A stretch of DNA of 41,149 nt from Poteriospumella lacustris (taxonomy: Eukaryota > Sar > Chrysophyceae > Chromulinales > Dinobryaceae): assembly GCA_008000375.1 (NCBI GenBank), contig SMOI01000256.1:1-41149 (forward strand), given 5' to 3'. How positions within the stretch are numbered: position 1 is the first letter of the stretch; every line of letters starts with the position of its first letter. Shown here piece by piece: positions 31,301-39,844 of the stretch. Both the position numbers and the translations under genes were made by a program. The notes beneath the pieces are model-generated. The model did not search any database. It had not been told where the DNA came from and saw only the letters and a list, made by a program, of their open reading frames with translations.

Positions 31301-32726
31301 TCACGTGGAGGGCGGCTGCAGACAGTACGAGTCGACGATCCACCGCCGCGAGCTGTGGAAGACGTCGTCCTCGCCCACGTCGACGAACGACGACAGCGGG
31401 TGCACGGCGCTCTGCTGCGTGCGGAACGGCTGGAAGCGCTTGTCGACGCCCACGGCGGGCGCGGCGGGCCGCAGCAGGCGGCGCTTGGCCAAGAGTCTAC
31501 AGGCGAGCGACAGAGCGGTGAGCGCGGCGCAGGAGAGGCGCAGGAGAGGCGCAGGAGAGGCGCAGGAGGCGGGCGACTTACTCGGTGGGGATCGGCTGCT
31601 TCGGGAGCTCGGCGCTCGGCGCGACGGCCTCCAGCGGCCGCTTGCTGCCGACGGCGGCCGACGGCGGCGCCGCGACGGCCGCGCGCAGACCGTCGCATAA
31701 GGCGACGTCCTCGCGCAGCTCGCGGCGAAGAAACGCCAGCGCGTCTTGGCGCTGCCGGCCGCGCTGGTCGCAGAGGTAGCGCGCCTCGGCGACGCGCTGG
31801 CGCGCCGCGCAGAGCAGCCGCGCGGTGGGCGTGGCGGCGGTCGGCCGCAGCACCTCCACGTCGACGCAGCGCCCTCCGATCGAGCGCCAAAGCTGGTGGA
31901 CGGAGCTGTAGCTCGCCAGATCGGCGGAGGGGCCGTCCGAGAGCAGACACGACGAGCCGCCCGTCGCCGTCGACAGATGCGCCTGCACCGCCGCCTGGAT
32001 CGTCGCCGCCTGCGTCGTCGTGCTCAGCGACAGGTCCAGCTCCAGTTTGTCGAGCAGCGTTACGTGGCCCAGCGTCAGCAGCTTGCTCCAGAAGTCGCTG
32101 GTCCGCACGGGTCGATCTTCGCCGAGGAGCGGCAGCAGCGCCTCGTCGACGCGGAAGCTGCGCGCGTCTTTGTCGAGGAAGAGGCGCCGCAGCGCGACCT
32201 GGTAGAGGAACGCCTCGCAGATGTCCTGCTTCCTCATGTCGCTGGACTTGGACTGCAGCAGGTCGCGCAGCAGAGGCGACAACAGAAACTTCGGCGCGAC
32301 GTTGTCGGTGAAGCGGATCTCGACGCGGCAGGTGCTCGACTTCTCCGCCGCCACTTTGAACACGATGCTATCGGCCGCGAGGCCCGCCGGAAAGCTGCTT
32401 GTACTCCAATCGTACGCACAAAGAACGTTCTGCTTTCGGTCCGCGAACACGGTGACGTTCGCCGCGTCGACGAAGCTGCTGACTGAGACTTGACGCTGAG
32501 CCACCTCGCCCAGGTCGAACAATATCCCATCGATGCGGACGACGAAATACGGCCGCTCTTTCTCTCCGTTGGCATCCACTTCGATAGCGGAAGAAGGAAC
32601 GAATTTCTGCGTAACGAACAGACGAAGCAACTGCGTCCGCGGAGACGACACGGGCGGCACTCTGTTGATGGAGTCCACCAGGGCCTCCACCCGCCTCTCC
32701 GCGTCGGCTAAGCGCTGAGAGCTCAT
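31301..32726 (-). CDS. SWI/SNF subunit SMARCD/BAF60 (SWIB domain)
   Basis: Two exons on the minus strand: 32726-31582 and 31496-31301, with an 85-nt intron. The product is 446 aa. The order matches BAF60/Swp73/Rsc6. First is an N-terminal region (LLRLFVTQKF) with a beta-rich segment (RPYFVVRIDGILFD, STCRVEIRFTDNVAPKFLLS). A SWIB/MDM2-type domain follows at about residues 180-265 (SDMRKQDICEAFLYQVALRR, DEALLPLLGEDRPVRTSDFW). The C-terminal part is helical (VAEARYLCDQRGRQRQDALA) with an extra tail. BAF60 proteins bridge transcription factors to SWI/SNF chromatin remodellers. The start MSSQRLADAERR was chosen; an in-frame start 27 codons upstream would use sequence that looks like leader. The SWIB part is diverged, so the call is by overall architecture. 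Confidence 0.75.
31526..31569. repeat. 11-bp tandem repeat in SMARCD intron
   Basis: Four copies of GGCGCAGGAGA (last base changed in copy 4). They fill half of the 85-nt intron and sit directly inside the donor, so repeat number would set intron length. Confidence 0.9.
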
Positions 32727-33129
32727 GGTAGCTTTCCTAGCGAAGAAAGACCTGTCGATTGTTTTGTGTTGCACAGCGAGCGCTTTGGCACTTGGCACTT
32801 TGGTCACCGCGACGCGGCGACGCGGCGACGACGACGACGACGTTTTTCAAAGACTTAGATGCACAAAGAATCAGGGCGAAATCCGCGGTTTATGCTGTTC
32901 TTTTGGTACATTGTGTACATGTACACATTCATAAGAAAACAAGTGATATATGACAGTACAGTCTGGGCCCCACGCTGTACGTCCAATCTCGACGCGACGC
33001 GACGACGACGCGACCCACCGCGACACGGAACCGCCGCCGCGGCGCGGCGAACAGTTGAACCGCCCGGGGCGCCTTCCCCAGTCCGGCACATGGGCCTTGG
33101 GCCTGGGCCTTGGGCCATGCAGAGCCTCA
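32727..33129. other. Intergenic, left flank of the inverted repeat
   Basis: Upstream of SMARCD (minus) and of the left PT-repeat gene (plus). It contains GGGCCTTGGGCC-type imperfect repeats at 33091-33119 and a 23-bp block (33071-33093) that recurs inverted at 35425-35447 with one mismatch. No gene is recognised. Confidence 0.5.
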
Positions 33130-34098
33130 CCGTTCGTGATCGCTTCGTCTCCTTCACAATCTCTTCCGCGTGTTCGATCTGTGCAGACGACGCAGGTGAT
33201 CGCTCGACCATCGGCACAACAGGCGCTTTTGACGGGATACCATCGGACCATTCACTTTTTGAAAACGCGCTGCCCGATCTCATAGAAAAGGTGAGTTCCT
33301 AACACGACTTCTTGCATCGGCCTGCTGCTGTTGACGATGTGGCTGACGCCGGGAAATGCTGTGCAATGTGCAGACTCTAGAACATGCTCAGTTCGTCTCT
33401 GTTTCCCTTGTTGCTGGTAGCAGTCGTCCTGCTCCTGTCCGTAGTCGATGTGCAGTAAGTTCCCCGTCGCTGTGCAACATTTCGCCACAGGTCCAGTGCA
33501 TCACGACTCTTCCTTTGTTTGCACTGATAACTCAGATCTGCCGCACCGACGCGTTTGCCGTCGCGTGCTCCAACCCGAGTCCCGACCCGCACTCCCACGG
33601 TACGCCCCACCCGAGTGCCGACAGCGTCGCCAACGCGCAAGCCCACAGTTGCCCCCTCCTTGCGTCCTTCCGGAAGCCCCACGTCTTTCCCCACGTCGTT
33701 GCCGACGGCCTTCCCCACGTCGCATCCGACGGCCTTCCCCACACAAGCGCCAAGCGCGCGTCCCACTTCCAGACCCACCAAGAAGCCCACTCCGAGCCCC
33801 ACCGCTGTCCCTTCCGTGGACCCCACACAGAGCCCCACACAGAGACCCACTGCTGTCCCTACGAACAAGCCCAAGTCGTCGAGCTCTTCAAGCGGCGGTC
33901 TGGCCGTCGGAGCCATCGTGGGCATCGTGATCGGATCGGTGGCGGCGGTCGCGTTGGGCATCGTGGTCTACTTCTACTTCAAGGGCCAAAATGCGGCCAG
34001 CAAGGAGAAGGCGGCCACTTCGGCGTACGACAAGTTCCAGGACGAAGACGACCTGGACGACGAAGACAACCTGTAAGCGGCGCCGCGGCGGACGAGGG
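33130..34098 (+). repeat. Inverted repeat, left arm (969 bp)
   Basis: The reverse complement of 34439-35407. Every position pairs as x + y = 68537, with no indel, and all open frames inside are identical in both arms. Identity stops at both edges: 33129 does not pair with 35408 and 34099 does not pair with 34438. The arm holds one full copy of the PT-repeat gene plus about 250 bp upstream. Confidence 0.95.
33384..34076 (+). CDS. PT-repeat single-pass membrane protein, copy A
   Basis: Two exons, 33384-33454 and 33536-34076, with an 81-nt GT-AG intron; product 203 aa. Exon 1 is a pure signal peptide (SSSLFPLLLVAVVLLLSVV). Exon 2 encodes about 110 residues of PT-rich repeats with a period of 4 residues (PTRVPTRTPTVRPTRVPT and variants with Ser/Ala/Lys), a Ser run, a TM helix (VGAIVGIVIGSVAAVALGIV plus YFYF) and a short acidic cytosolic tail (FQDEDDLDDEDNL). 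This is the layout of a cell-surface stalk: Thr/Ser/Pro repeats that can be O-glycosylated, anchored by one helix. Such PT repeats are common in algae and other protists, with unknown ligands. No catalytic domain is present. Confidence 0.85.
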
Positions 34099-34438
34099 AC
34101 GCTCTCGACGGCGACGATTGGACCGAGATTGAGCTTTGTGCTGTCCTCTCTCGGCGGATCCCCCAGTTTTGAATTGGTTTTGTTTATTGTAGAAAGTTCG
34201 CGTTGTTCTGTAATGTCTAAGTGGTCGGTTATGCGGAGTGACGAGTGCCGCTGGGCGACGACGAGTGTTTCGACGAGACTGTCACGGCCAATAACCAAAC
34301 CATTAAGGAATTACGAAGTTCAATGCAATCTACACTGTATACCGAAATCAATATGAAGGCTGGGCCTGCACGAAGACGTGAGGCACGCGCGGCAACGCAT
34401 GCGCGACCAGCAACAATCGGCGGCGCCAGTCTCAGCGC
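34099..34438. other. Spacer of the inverted repeat (340 bp)
   Basis: The unique centre between the arms. It holds the 3' flanks of both tail-to-tail PT-repeat genes. No open frame of note and no transposase remnant are seen. Confidence 0.7.
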
Positions 34439-35407
34439 CCCTCGTCCGCCGCGGCGCCGCTTACAGGTTGTCTTCGTCGTCCAGGTCGTCTTCGTCCTGG
34501 AACTTGTCGTACGCCGAAGTGGCCGCCTTCTCCTTGCTGGCCGCATTTTGGCCCTTGAAGTAGAAGTAGACCACGATGCCCAACGCGACCGCCGCCACCG
34601 ATCCGATCACGATGCCCACGATGGCTCCGACGGCCAGACCGCCGCTTGAAGAGCTCGACGACTTGGGCTTGTTCGTAGGGACAGCAGTGGGTCTCTGTGT
34701 GGGGCTCTGTGTGGGGTCCACGGAAGGGACAGCGGTGGGGCTCGGAGTGGGCTTCTTGGTGGGTCTGGAAGTGGGACGCGCGCTTGGCGCTTGTGTGGGG
34801 AAGGCCGTCGGATGCGACGTGGGGAAGGCCGTCGGCAACGACGTGGGGAAAGACGTGGGGCTTCCGGAAGGACGCAAGGAGGGGGCAACTGTGGGCTTGC
34901 GCGTTGGCGACGCTGTCGGCACTCGGGTGGGGCGTACCGTGGGAGTGCGGGTCGGGACTCGGGTTGGAGCACGCGACGGCAAACGCGTCGGTGCGGCAGA
35001 TCTGAGTTATCAGTGCAAACAAAGGAAGAGTCGTGATGCACTGGACCTGTGGCGAAATGTTGCACAGCGACGGGGAACTTACTGCACATCGACTACGGAC
35101 AGGAGCAGGACGACTGCTACCAGCAACAAGGGAAACAGAGACGAACTGAGCATGTTCTAGAGTCTGCACATTGCACAGCATTTCCCGGCGTCAGCCACAT
35201 CGTCAACAGCAGCAGGCCGATGCAAGAAGTCGTGTTAGGAACTCACCTTTTCTATGAGATCGGGCAGCGCGTTTTCAAAAAGTGAATGGTCCGATGGTAT
35301 CCCGTCAAAAGCGCCTGTTGTGCCGATGGTCGAGCGATCACCTGCGTCGTCTGCACAGATCGAACACGCGGAAGAGATTGTGAAGGAGACGAAGCGATCA
35401 CGAACGG
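34439..35407 (-). repeat. Inverted repeat, right arm (969 bp)
   Basis: Exact inverted counterpart of 33130-34098, as far as matching open frames and edge inspection can show. It holds PT-repeat gene copy B. Confidence 0.95.
34461..35153 (-). CDS. PT-repeat single-pass membrane protein, copy B
   Basis: Exons 35153-35083 and 35001-34461 (minus strand). The encoded 203-aa protein is the same as copy A: signal peptide, PT repeats, TM helix and acidic tail. Intron, splice sites and at least 250 bp of upstream sequence are also identical. The two genes converge with 384 bp between their stop codons. With no differences to separate them, both copies are presumably functional if the duplication is real. 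Confidence 0.85.
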
Positions 35408-36106
35408 CGAAAGGACGCGAGTGGCCATGTGCCGGAGTGGGGAAGGCGGCGCGACGGATTCTTCCGCCCTAGGAAGCCGGGCCGACTTATCGAGAAGCGG
35501 GATTCCGCGATGTGTATGTTGTGAGTTGCAGGCGCCCTCCTGCCACGCGCCCACACAGACATCGTCGGTCTGTGACGGGTCGTATGGGGGGCGGCGCAAG
35601 CTGCGCCACCGGAGGCTCTGACGTGCGTCTTGCCGGGAACCGTGGCGGCTAAAGGACGAAGACTGGCGACCCCACGCGGCCGGTGGGCGATGAGGAGCGA
35701 TCCGCACGTCGCGTCGTCGCTGCCGTCTCCGTCACACGGCGACTCGCTCGTCACCTGCGTCGAAACCGTCGCAACTGGCCGCAACTGGCCGCAGTCCGTA
35801 TGTGCCGTACGGACCTGCGGATATTCGGTGGGTCTCGGAGCCAGCGGTGCACACTGGGGCCCGTGAGACGTGTGTGCGCCGTGCCTGCTCTGTGGCCCTT
35901 TGCTCTGTGGCCCTTTGCTCTGTGGCCCTTTGCTCTGTGGCCCTTTGCTATGTGGCCTTTTGCTATGTGGCCCTTTGCTCTGTGGCCCTTTGCTCTGTGG
36001 CTCTTTGCTCCGGTGCGGACTGTTCAGGGCGGTGGGGCCAAGCGACGGAGGGGCTGCTCAGTGCGGAGTGCGGATGCGGCGGTAGTTACTCGATACAGGA
36101 GGGCGC
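35408..36106. other. Intergenic with minisatellite
   Basis: From the right arm of the inverted repeat to the 3' end of the primase gene. Apart from the 15-bp tandem repeat and the short inverted block at 35425-35447, no gene or RNA is recognised. The Cys-rich open frames here are products of the repeat. Confidence 0.5.
35888..36007. repeat. 15-bp minisatellite, 8 copies
   Basis: Eight tandem copies of CTCTGTGGCCCTTTG. Copies 5 and 6 share an A substitution (CTATGTGG), copy 5 has an extra T change (GGCCTTTTG) and copy 8 reads GGCTCTTTG. The unit is a multiple of three, so all frames stay open across it. Confidence 0.95.
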
Positions 36107-37953
36107 CTAGACGGCGACCGCCGGCGTCTCATCGACCGCCATCGCTGTGCTGGCGGCCGGTGCGGCGGCGGCGGCGGCGCCGCTTTTGAGTCGATGGTAC
36201 TGCACAGACGCCTGGAACCACTGCAAGACAAGGGGCGTGAGAGCGGAGCGGCACAGTGCGGCGAGCAGAGCGGCGCGTACCTGGTTGGGGTGCTGCGCCA
36301 CGGCCTCCGACCGCGCGTCGGCGCTCTGCAGGACGACCAAGTGGTCGGGGTGTGTGACGTCGAAGTGGCGCTGGCAGGCCAGCTGGTACGACATGGCTGC
36401 GCTCCGTCAACGTCAACAAAGGCGTCAGGCGCGTCATCGGCTGCGAGAGCGGTCACAGTAGACGTACCTCCTGCGCCGGCGGCCACCGCGGCGGCGCTGC
36501 CCTGCTTCGCGAGGGCGACGATCTCGCGAATGCTGTCCGGCGCCAGCTTCTCCTGCGTCAGGAGGTTGACGAGCACGCTGTCTGGCGCGTGTTTGAATGC
36601 GCAGCCGTGGTAGGCGCCCGGTTCCGGCGGGTTGCCCATGATGATCTTCATGCACGAGTACGGCTGCAGCAAGAGACGACGAGTTAGAGTCAGCGGCGGC
36701 GCACCGAAGCGGAAGGCCACGAGAACGTACCGTGTAGTTTCGCCGCGCGCCTTCCTTTCCGAACATGTGGCGGAAGGAGTAGGCGTAGGTCTTGACGAAC
36801 TGGTCGGTGGACATCACCTGCGTGAACTGCGCCTGCATCCAGGCGACGGCGCCGTCCAGGTCCATGCCGCAGCCCTTCAGGAACAGCGTGTACTGCAGCC
36901 GGCCCCAGTGCTTCAGCTTGTGGTCCTTCAGGAGGCCGTTGTGCAAGTGGCGCATGCACAGCGGGAAATGGACCGCCGCCGCCGCCGCGACCTGCTCGGG
37001 GCTCGTGAGTTTGTCGACGCTGCTCTGCGCCGTCCGCTGCGAGAAGTCGCTGCCGATGAACTGCTTCGACATGTTTTTGAGGAACGGCAGGATGCGGACG
37101 TCCCCGGACGTCATCCCGTCGAAGCACGTGCTGGCCACGGTCAGCGCGTGCGACAAATTCTGGCGAAATCTGTGAGGGACGAGTCGGTCAGGCGGCGCGC
37201 GGGCACAACGCAGCGGCGCCGCGCACGAACCTGACGGTGATGATGTTCAGCAGCCGGTTGAAGGGGATGTAGGCCTTCCCCCTCTCCAAATACACCTGGC
37301 GGGGCGCGATAAGCTGCAAGGCCTCGAGAAAGGGCACCTCGTAGAAGACGGTGGCGTAGAAGTTGTTCTCGTTCACGCCCGACAGACCCTTCAGCTTGTG
37401 CTCTCGGGCGTTCTTGTCCTCATTCGAGACCGCCTTGAAATGAAGCCCGTTGTGGGCCATAAAGTCTTGCTTCTCGTCGTCCGTGAGGTACTCCAGTCGC
37501 GTTTTGAAGAGCAGCGTCTCTTGCGCGAGAAACCACCGCCGCAGATCCTCCGTGCGACAGTACGCCAGCCTCAAGATGAAGTGGCTGGCGCAGTCACGCT
37601 CCGAGTCCGACAGGCCTGCATAGACGCTGGAAGACTTCGACGCCGCCCTGATGTGCTTCTTCTCCGCCTAAATCACGCAGAACGGTCGGTTCGACACGGC
37701 ACCAGCAACGACTCGCGACGCGAAGACTTACTTCGCGGATTTTCCCCGCGAGTTCCTTGTCTTCGAAACCTCTCGCCTTCAGCATTTCGATGCTGCGGAG
37801 AAGTTGGAGACGATCGATCGCCAAACACTCGAACTGGTCGAGGGTCAGCTCGCGGGTCGGCCCCACATCGAAAAACGTGGGTGGCAAACTCAACCTGTCG
37901 CCATCTCTGCGGGTCAGCGCCGCAGCGGAATTCTTTGCGACGACAGTCTGCAT
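36107..37953 (-). CDS. PRIM2: DNA primase large subunit
   Basis: Regulatory subunit of the Pol alpha-primase complex; it starts RNA primers and hands them to Pol alpha. Six exons on the minus strand: 37953-37732, 37667-37231, 37169-36731, 36663-36468, 36396-36281 and 36220-36107. All are in phase with GT-AG introns. The product is 507 aa (human 509). The N-terminal helical domain includes LSDSERDCASHFILRLAYCR and VYLERGKAYIPFN. The C-terminal domain carries the four iron-sulfur cysteines: FPLCMRHLH (about C291), PYSCMKIIMGNPPEP (C370), AYHGCAFKH (C387) and SYQLACQRHF (C439), with GRLQYTLFLKG and RHMFGKEGARRNYT between. It is divergent from an RNase H gene. Confidence 0.96.
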
Positions 37954-38580
37954 ATCTCCGTCGATCGGTATGGAAAATGATCGCTAGGGCCGTCAGATTG
38001 ACGCTGAAAAGGGGTCGCCGTCCCAGCGACGACGACGCTCAAATTTAAACGAAGTTATGCGGGTTCCCGCAATACGACCAGGCTATATTGGCGGAACCCG
38101 ACATTTCCGAGCCCAGTGAGGAGGCCTCGCCCATCGCCGTCCACGGTGCCGTTTACTCGTGTTCTCTTATTCAAATGTCTATTGTGTGTTGTACAGTAGT
38201 TACACCAGACACTTTATGAATAGTCTCGCAGACAGTGGCGACTCTGCGGCAACCCTACGTCTCTCTTTGCTCGCACAATCGACCGCCGCAATCTGACCAC
38301 GTCTCGCAGACTGGGAGCGCTACTCTCTTTGGCGGTGTTCTTCCATTGCACGACGTCGTCCGTCATGTCTCTTGCCTTGCGTTGCTTGTGTGGGTCCATG
38401 ATGCGCGAGTGTGCTGCCCCAGTGCCACTGAAAGTGTCCGGGCTCGTGTCTCGCTCCTTTTCCATCTGCTCGACGGACTCGTGTGGCAGCTTTCGATGGC
38501 TGGAAAATGAAAGTCGCAGATCAGATGCGGCTCGCCGACCGCTCTCTGAGCATTCGATTCGTCCGTCTGGTCCAGCGCCG
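37954..38580. other. Divergent intergenic region PRIM2 / RNase H
   Basis: 627 bp between the two starts; likely holds both promoters. A GC-palindromic element (TGCGGGTTCCCGCA, two central mismatches) lies at about 38057-38070, and GGCGGAACCCG follows at about 38091. An in-frame open stretch (from about 38329) precedes the RNase H start and may be a targeting extension. Confidence 0.4.
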
Positions 38581-39738
38581 ATGTCGAGCGGAAAGAGAAA
38601 GTTCGCGACGAAAGCGCCGGCGGCCACCGCCAGCGCAGAGCCGGTCGTGGTCGACTTGGTCTCGACCGCACCTTCTCCCGCCAACAAGCGAACCCGCTGC
38701 GACGAGGCTCTTGAGGCACCTGCAGCAGCGGCTGCCGCTCCTCGCGAACCGTCGTCAGCGGTCGCGAGCTCTGCGGCGGCGGCGACGGCGGGCGAGGACG
38801 ACGCATCTCGCAAACGCGTCCGCGCCGGCTTCGCCTACGAGACAGACCCGTGCCTCGCCATGCTGAGGAGAACGCTCTTCGTCTTCACCGACGGCTCCTG
38901 TCCGAAGAACGCGAACGTGCACGGGCCCGAAAACCGGCTGAATCCGGCGGGTTGGTCGTTCGTCGCGATGCGGCCCGCGCACGTGCTGCTCGAGTCGCTG
39001 CGGCAGCGGAGTTTGCGAGTCGACGCCCGGTCGGAGAGCGAGCTGGGGCAGTTTGTGGCGCAGCATTTGAGTGACGCGGCCGCCGGCGACGAGGCGACTC
39101 GGTGCTTCGGCCCGGTGTTTCTGCCGACGCAGCGACCCGACGGCGACGGCGACGGGGTCTGGTCCCACCGCAACCTCTGGCTCGGCGCCGGCGTTGGCTC
39201 GAACAACACCGGCGAGCTCTCCGGCCTCCTCGAGGCGATGCTCTACCTGCTGCACCACTGCGCCCTCCTCCGCCCCGCTCGCGAGGCCGCTCAGCCGCCG
39301 CCGCCGCCGGCGACGCTCACGTCGTTTCTGCAGCAGAAGAAGCAGAAGCGGCTGACGGCGAATGTGCCGCAGGAGCCGCGCCCTGCCCTCTCGCCCAGCG
39401 TCGACGCGGTCGATCGCGTCGTGCTGTGCTACGACAGCACGTACGCGGCGAAGTCGATCAGCGGCGAGTTCAACGGCAGCAAGAACCGCGAGCTCATCGC
39501 GCTGGGCCGCTCTCTGCTCGCCCAACTGCGCGCGAGGGTCGACGTGCAGCTCGTGCACGTCAAGGCGCACAACGGCCACGCGTGGAACGAGCTGGCGGAC
39601 GCGCTGGCTCTTCGCGGCGCGGGGGGAGAGCTGCTGCGCTGCCATCGCTTCGGCGGCGCGGCGGACGCCGATCGATCGACGTCGTCGCGGGTGACCGTCG
39701 GCGAGCAGGAGCTCTCCCTGGTGCCCCACGGGCGGTAG
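38581..39738 (+). CDS. RNase H domain protein
   Basis: Single exon, 385 aa from the ATG at 38581 (MSSGKRKFATKAPAATASAE). The frame is open 84 codons further upstream, with ATGs at 38363 and others, so a longer, possibly mitochondrial form cannot be excluded. The N-terminus (to about residue 90) is disordered with basic patches. The RNase H fold follows, with all four carboxylates in order: FVFTDGSC (Asp), GSNNTGELSGLLEA (Glu), VVLCYDSTYAAKSI (Asp) and HAWNELADALA (Asp), preceded by the active-site-loop type VHVKAHNGH. The domain has a long insertion between strands 1 and 2 and a Pro/Lys-rich insertion (PPPPPATLTSFLQQKKQKR) after the Glu. It probably cleaves RNA in RNA-DNA hybrids. Confidence 0.87.
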   Translation: MSSGKRKFATKAPAATASAEPVVVDLVSTAPSPANKRTRCDEALEAPAAAAAAPREPSSAVASSAAAATAGEDDASRKRVRAGFAYETDPCLAMLRRTLFVFTDGSCPKNANVHGPENRLNPAGWSFVAMRPAHVLLESLRQRSLRVDARSESELGQFVAQHLSDAAAGDEATRCFGPVFLPTQRPDGDGDGVWSHRNLWLGAGVGSNNTGELSGLLEAMLYLLHHCALLRPAREAAQPPPPPATLTSFLQQKKQKRLTANVPQEPRPALSPSVDAVDRVVLCYDSTYAAKSISGEFNGSKNRELIALGRSLLAQLRARVDVQLVHVKAHNGHAWNELADALALRGAGGELLRCHRFGGAADADRSTSSRVTVGEQELSLVPHGR

Positions 39739-39844
39739 CCTAACCCTATCCCTGACCCCAACCTGCGCAGCAGTCTGTGTGGGGGTCTGTGTGGCGGCCA
39801 ACCGTTCGGCGTTGTAAATAGTAAAACGGTACAAAGTGACTCTC

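Noticed and set aside
31269-31700. Extension of the glycosyltransferase frame to 31700
   Set aside because: It would overlap the end of SMARCD on the other strand and is Arg-rich low complexity; the shifted frame ends sensibly at 31269.
33118-33288. Upstream coding exon before the PT-repeat gene, ending in GTGAGT at 33289
   Set aside because: An exon-like frame and donor exist, but splicing to the next acceptor gives a different frame from the signal peptide, and the frame is not preserved at the right-hand copy. At most it is a 5' UTR exon.
35870-36110. Cys-rich repeat protein (CSVALCSVALC...)
   Set aside because: It is only the translation of the 15-bp minisatellite; its multiple-of-three unit keeps all frames open.
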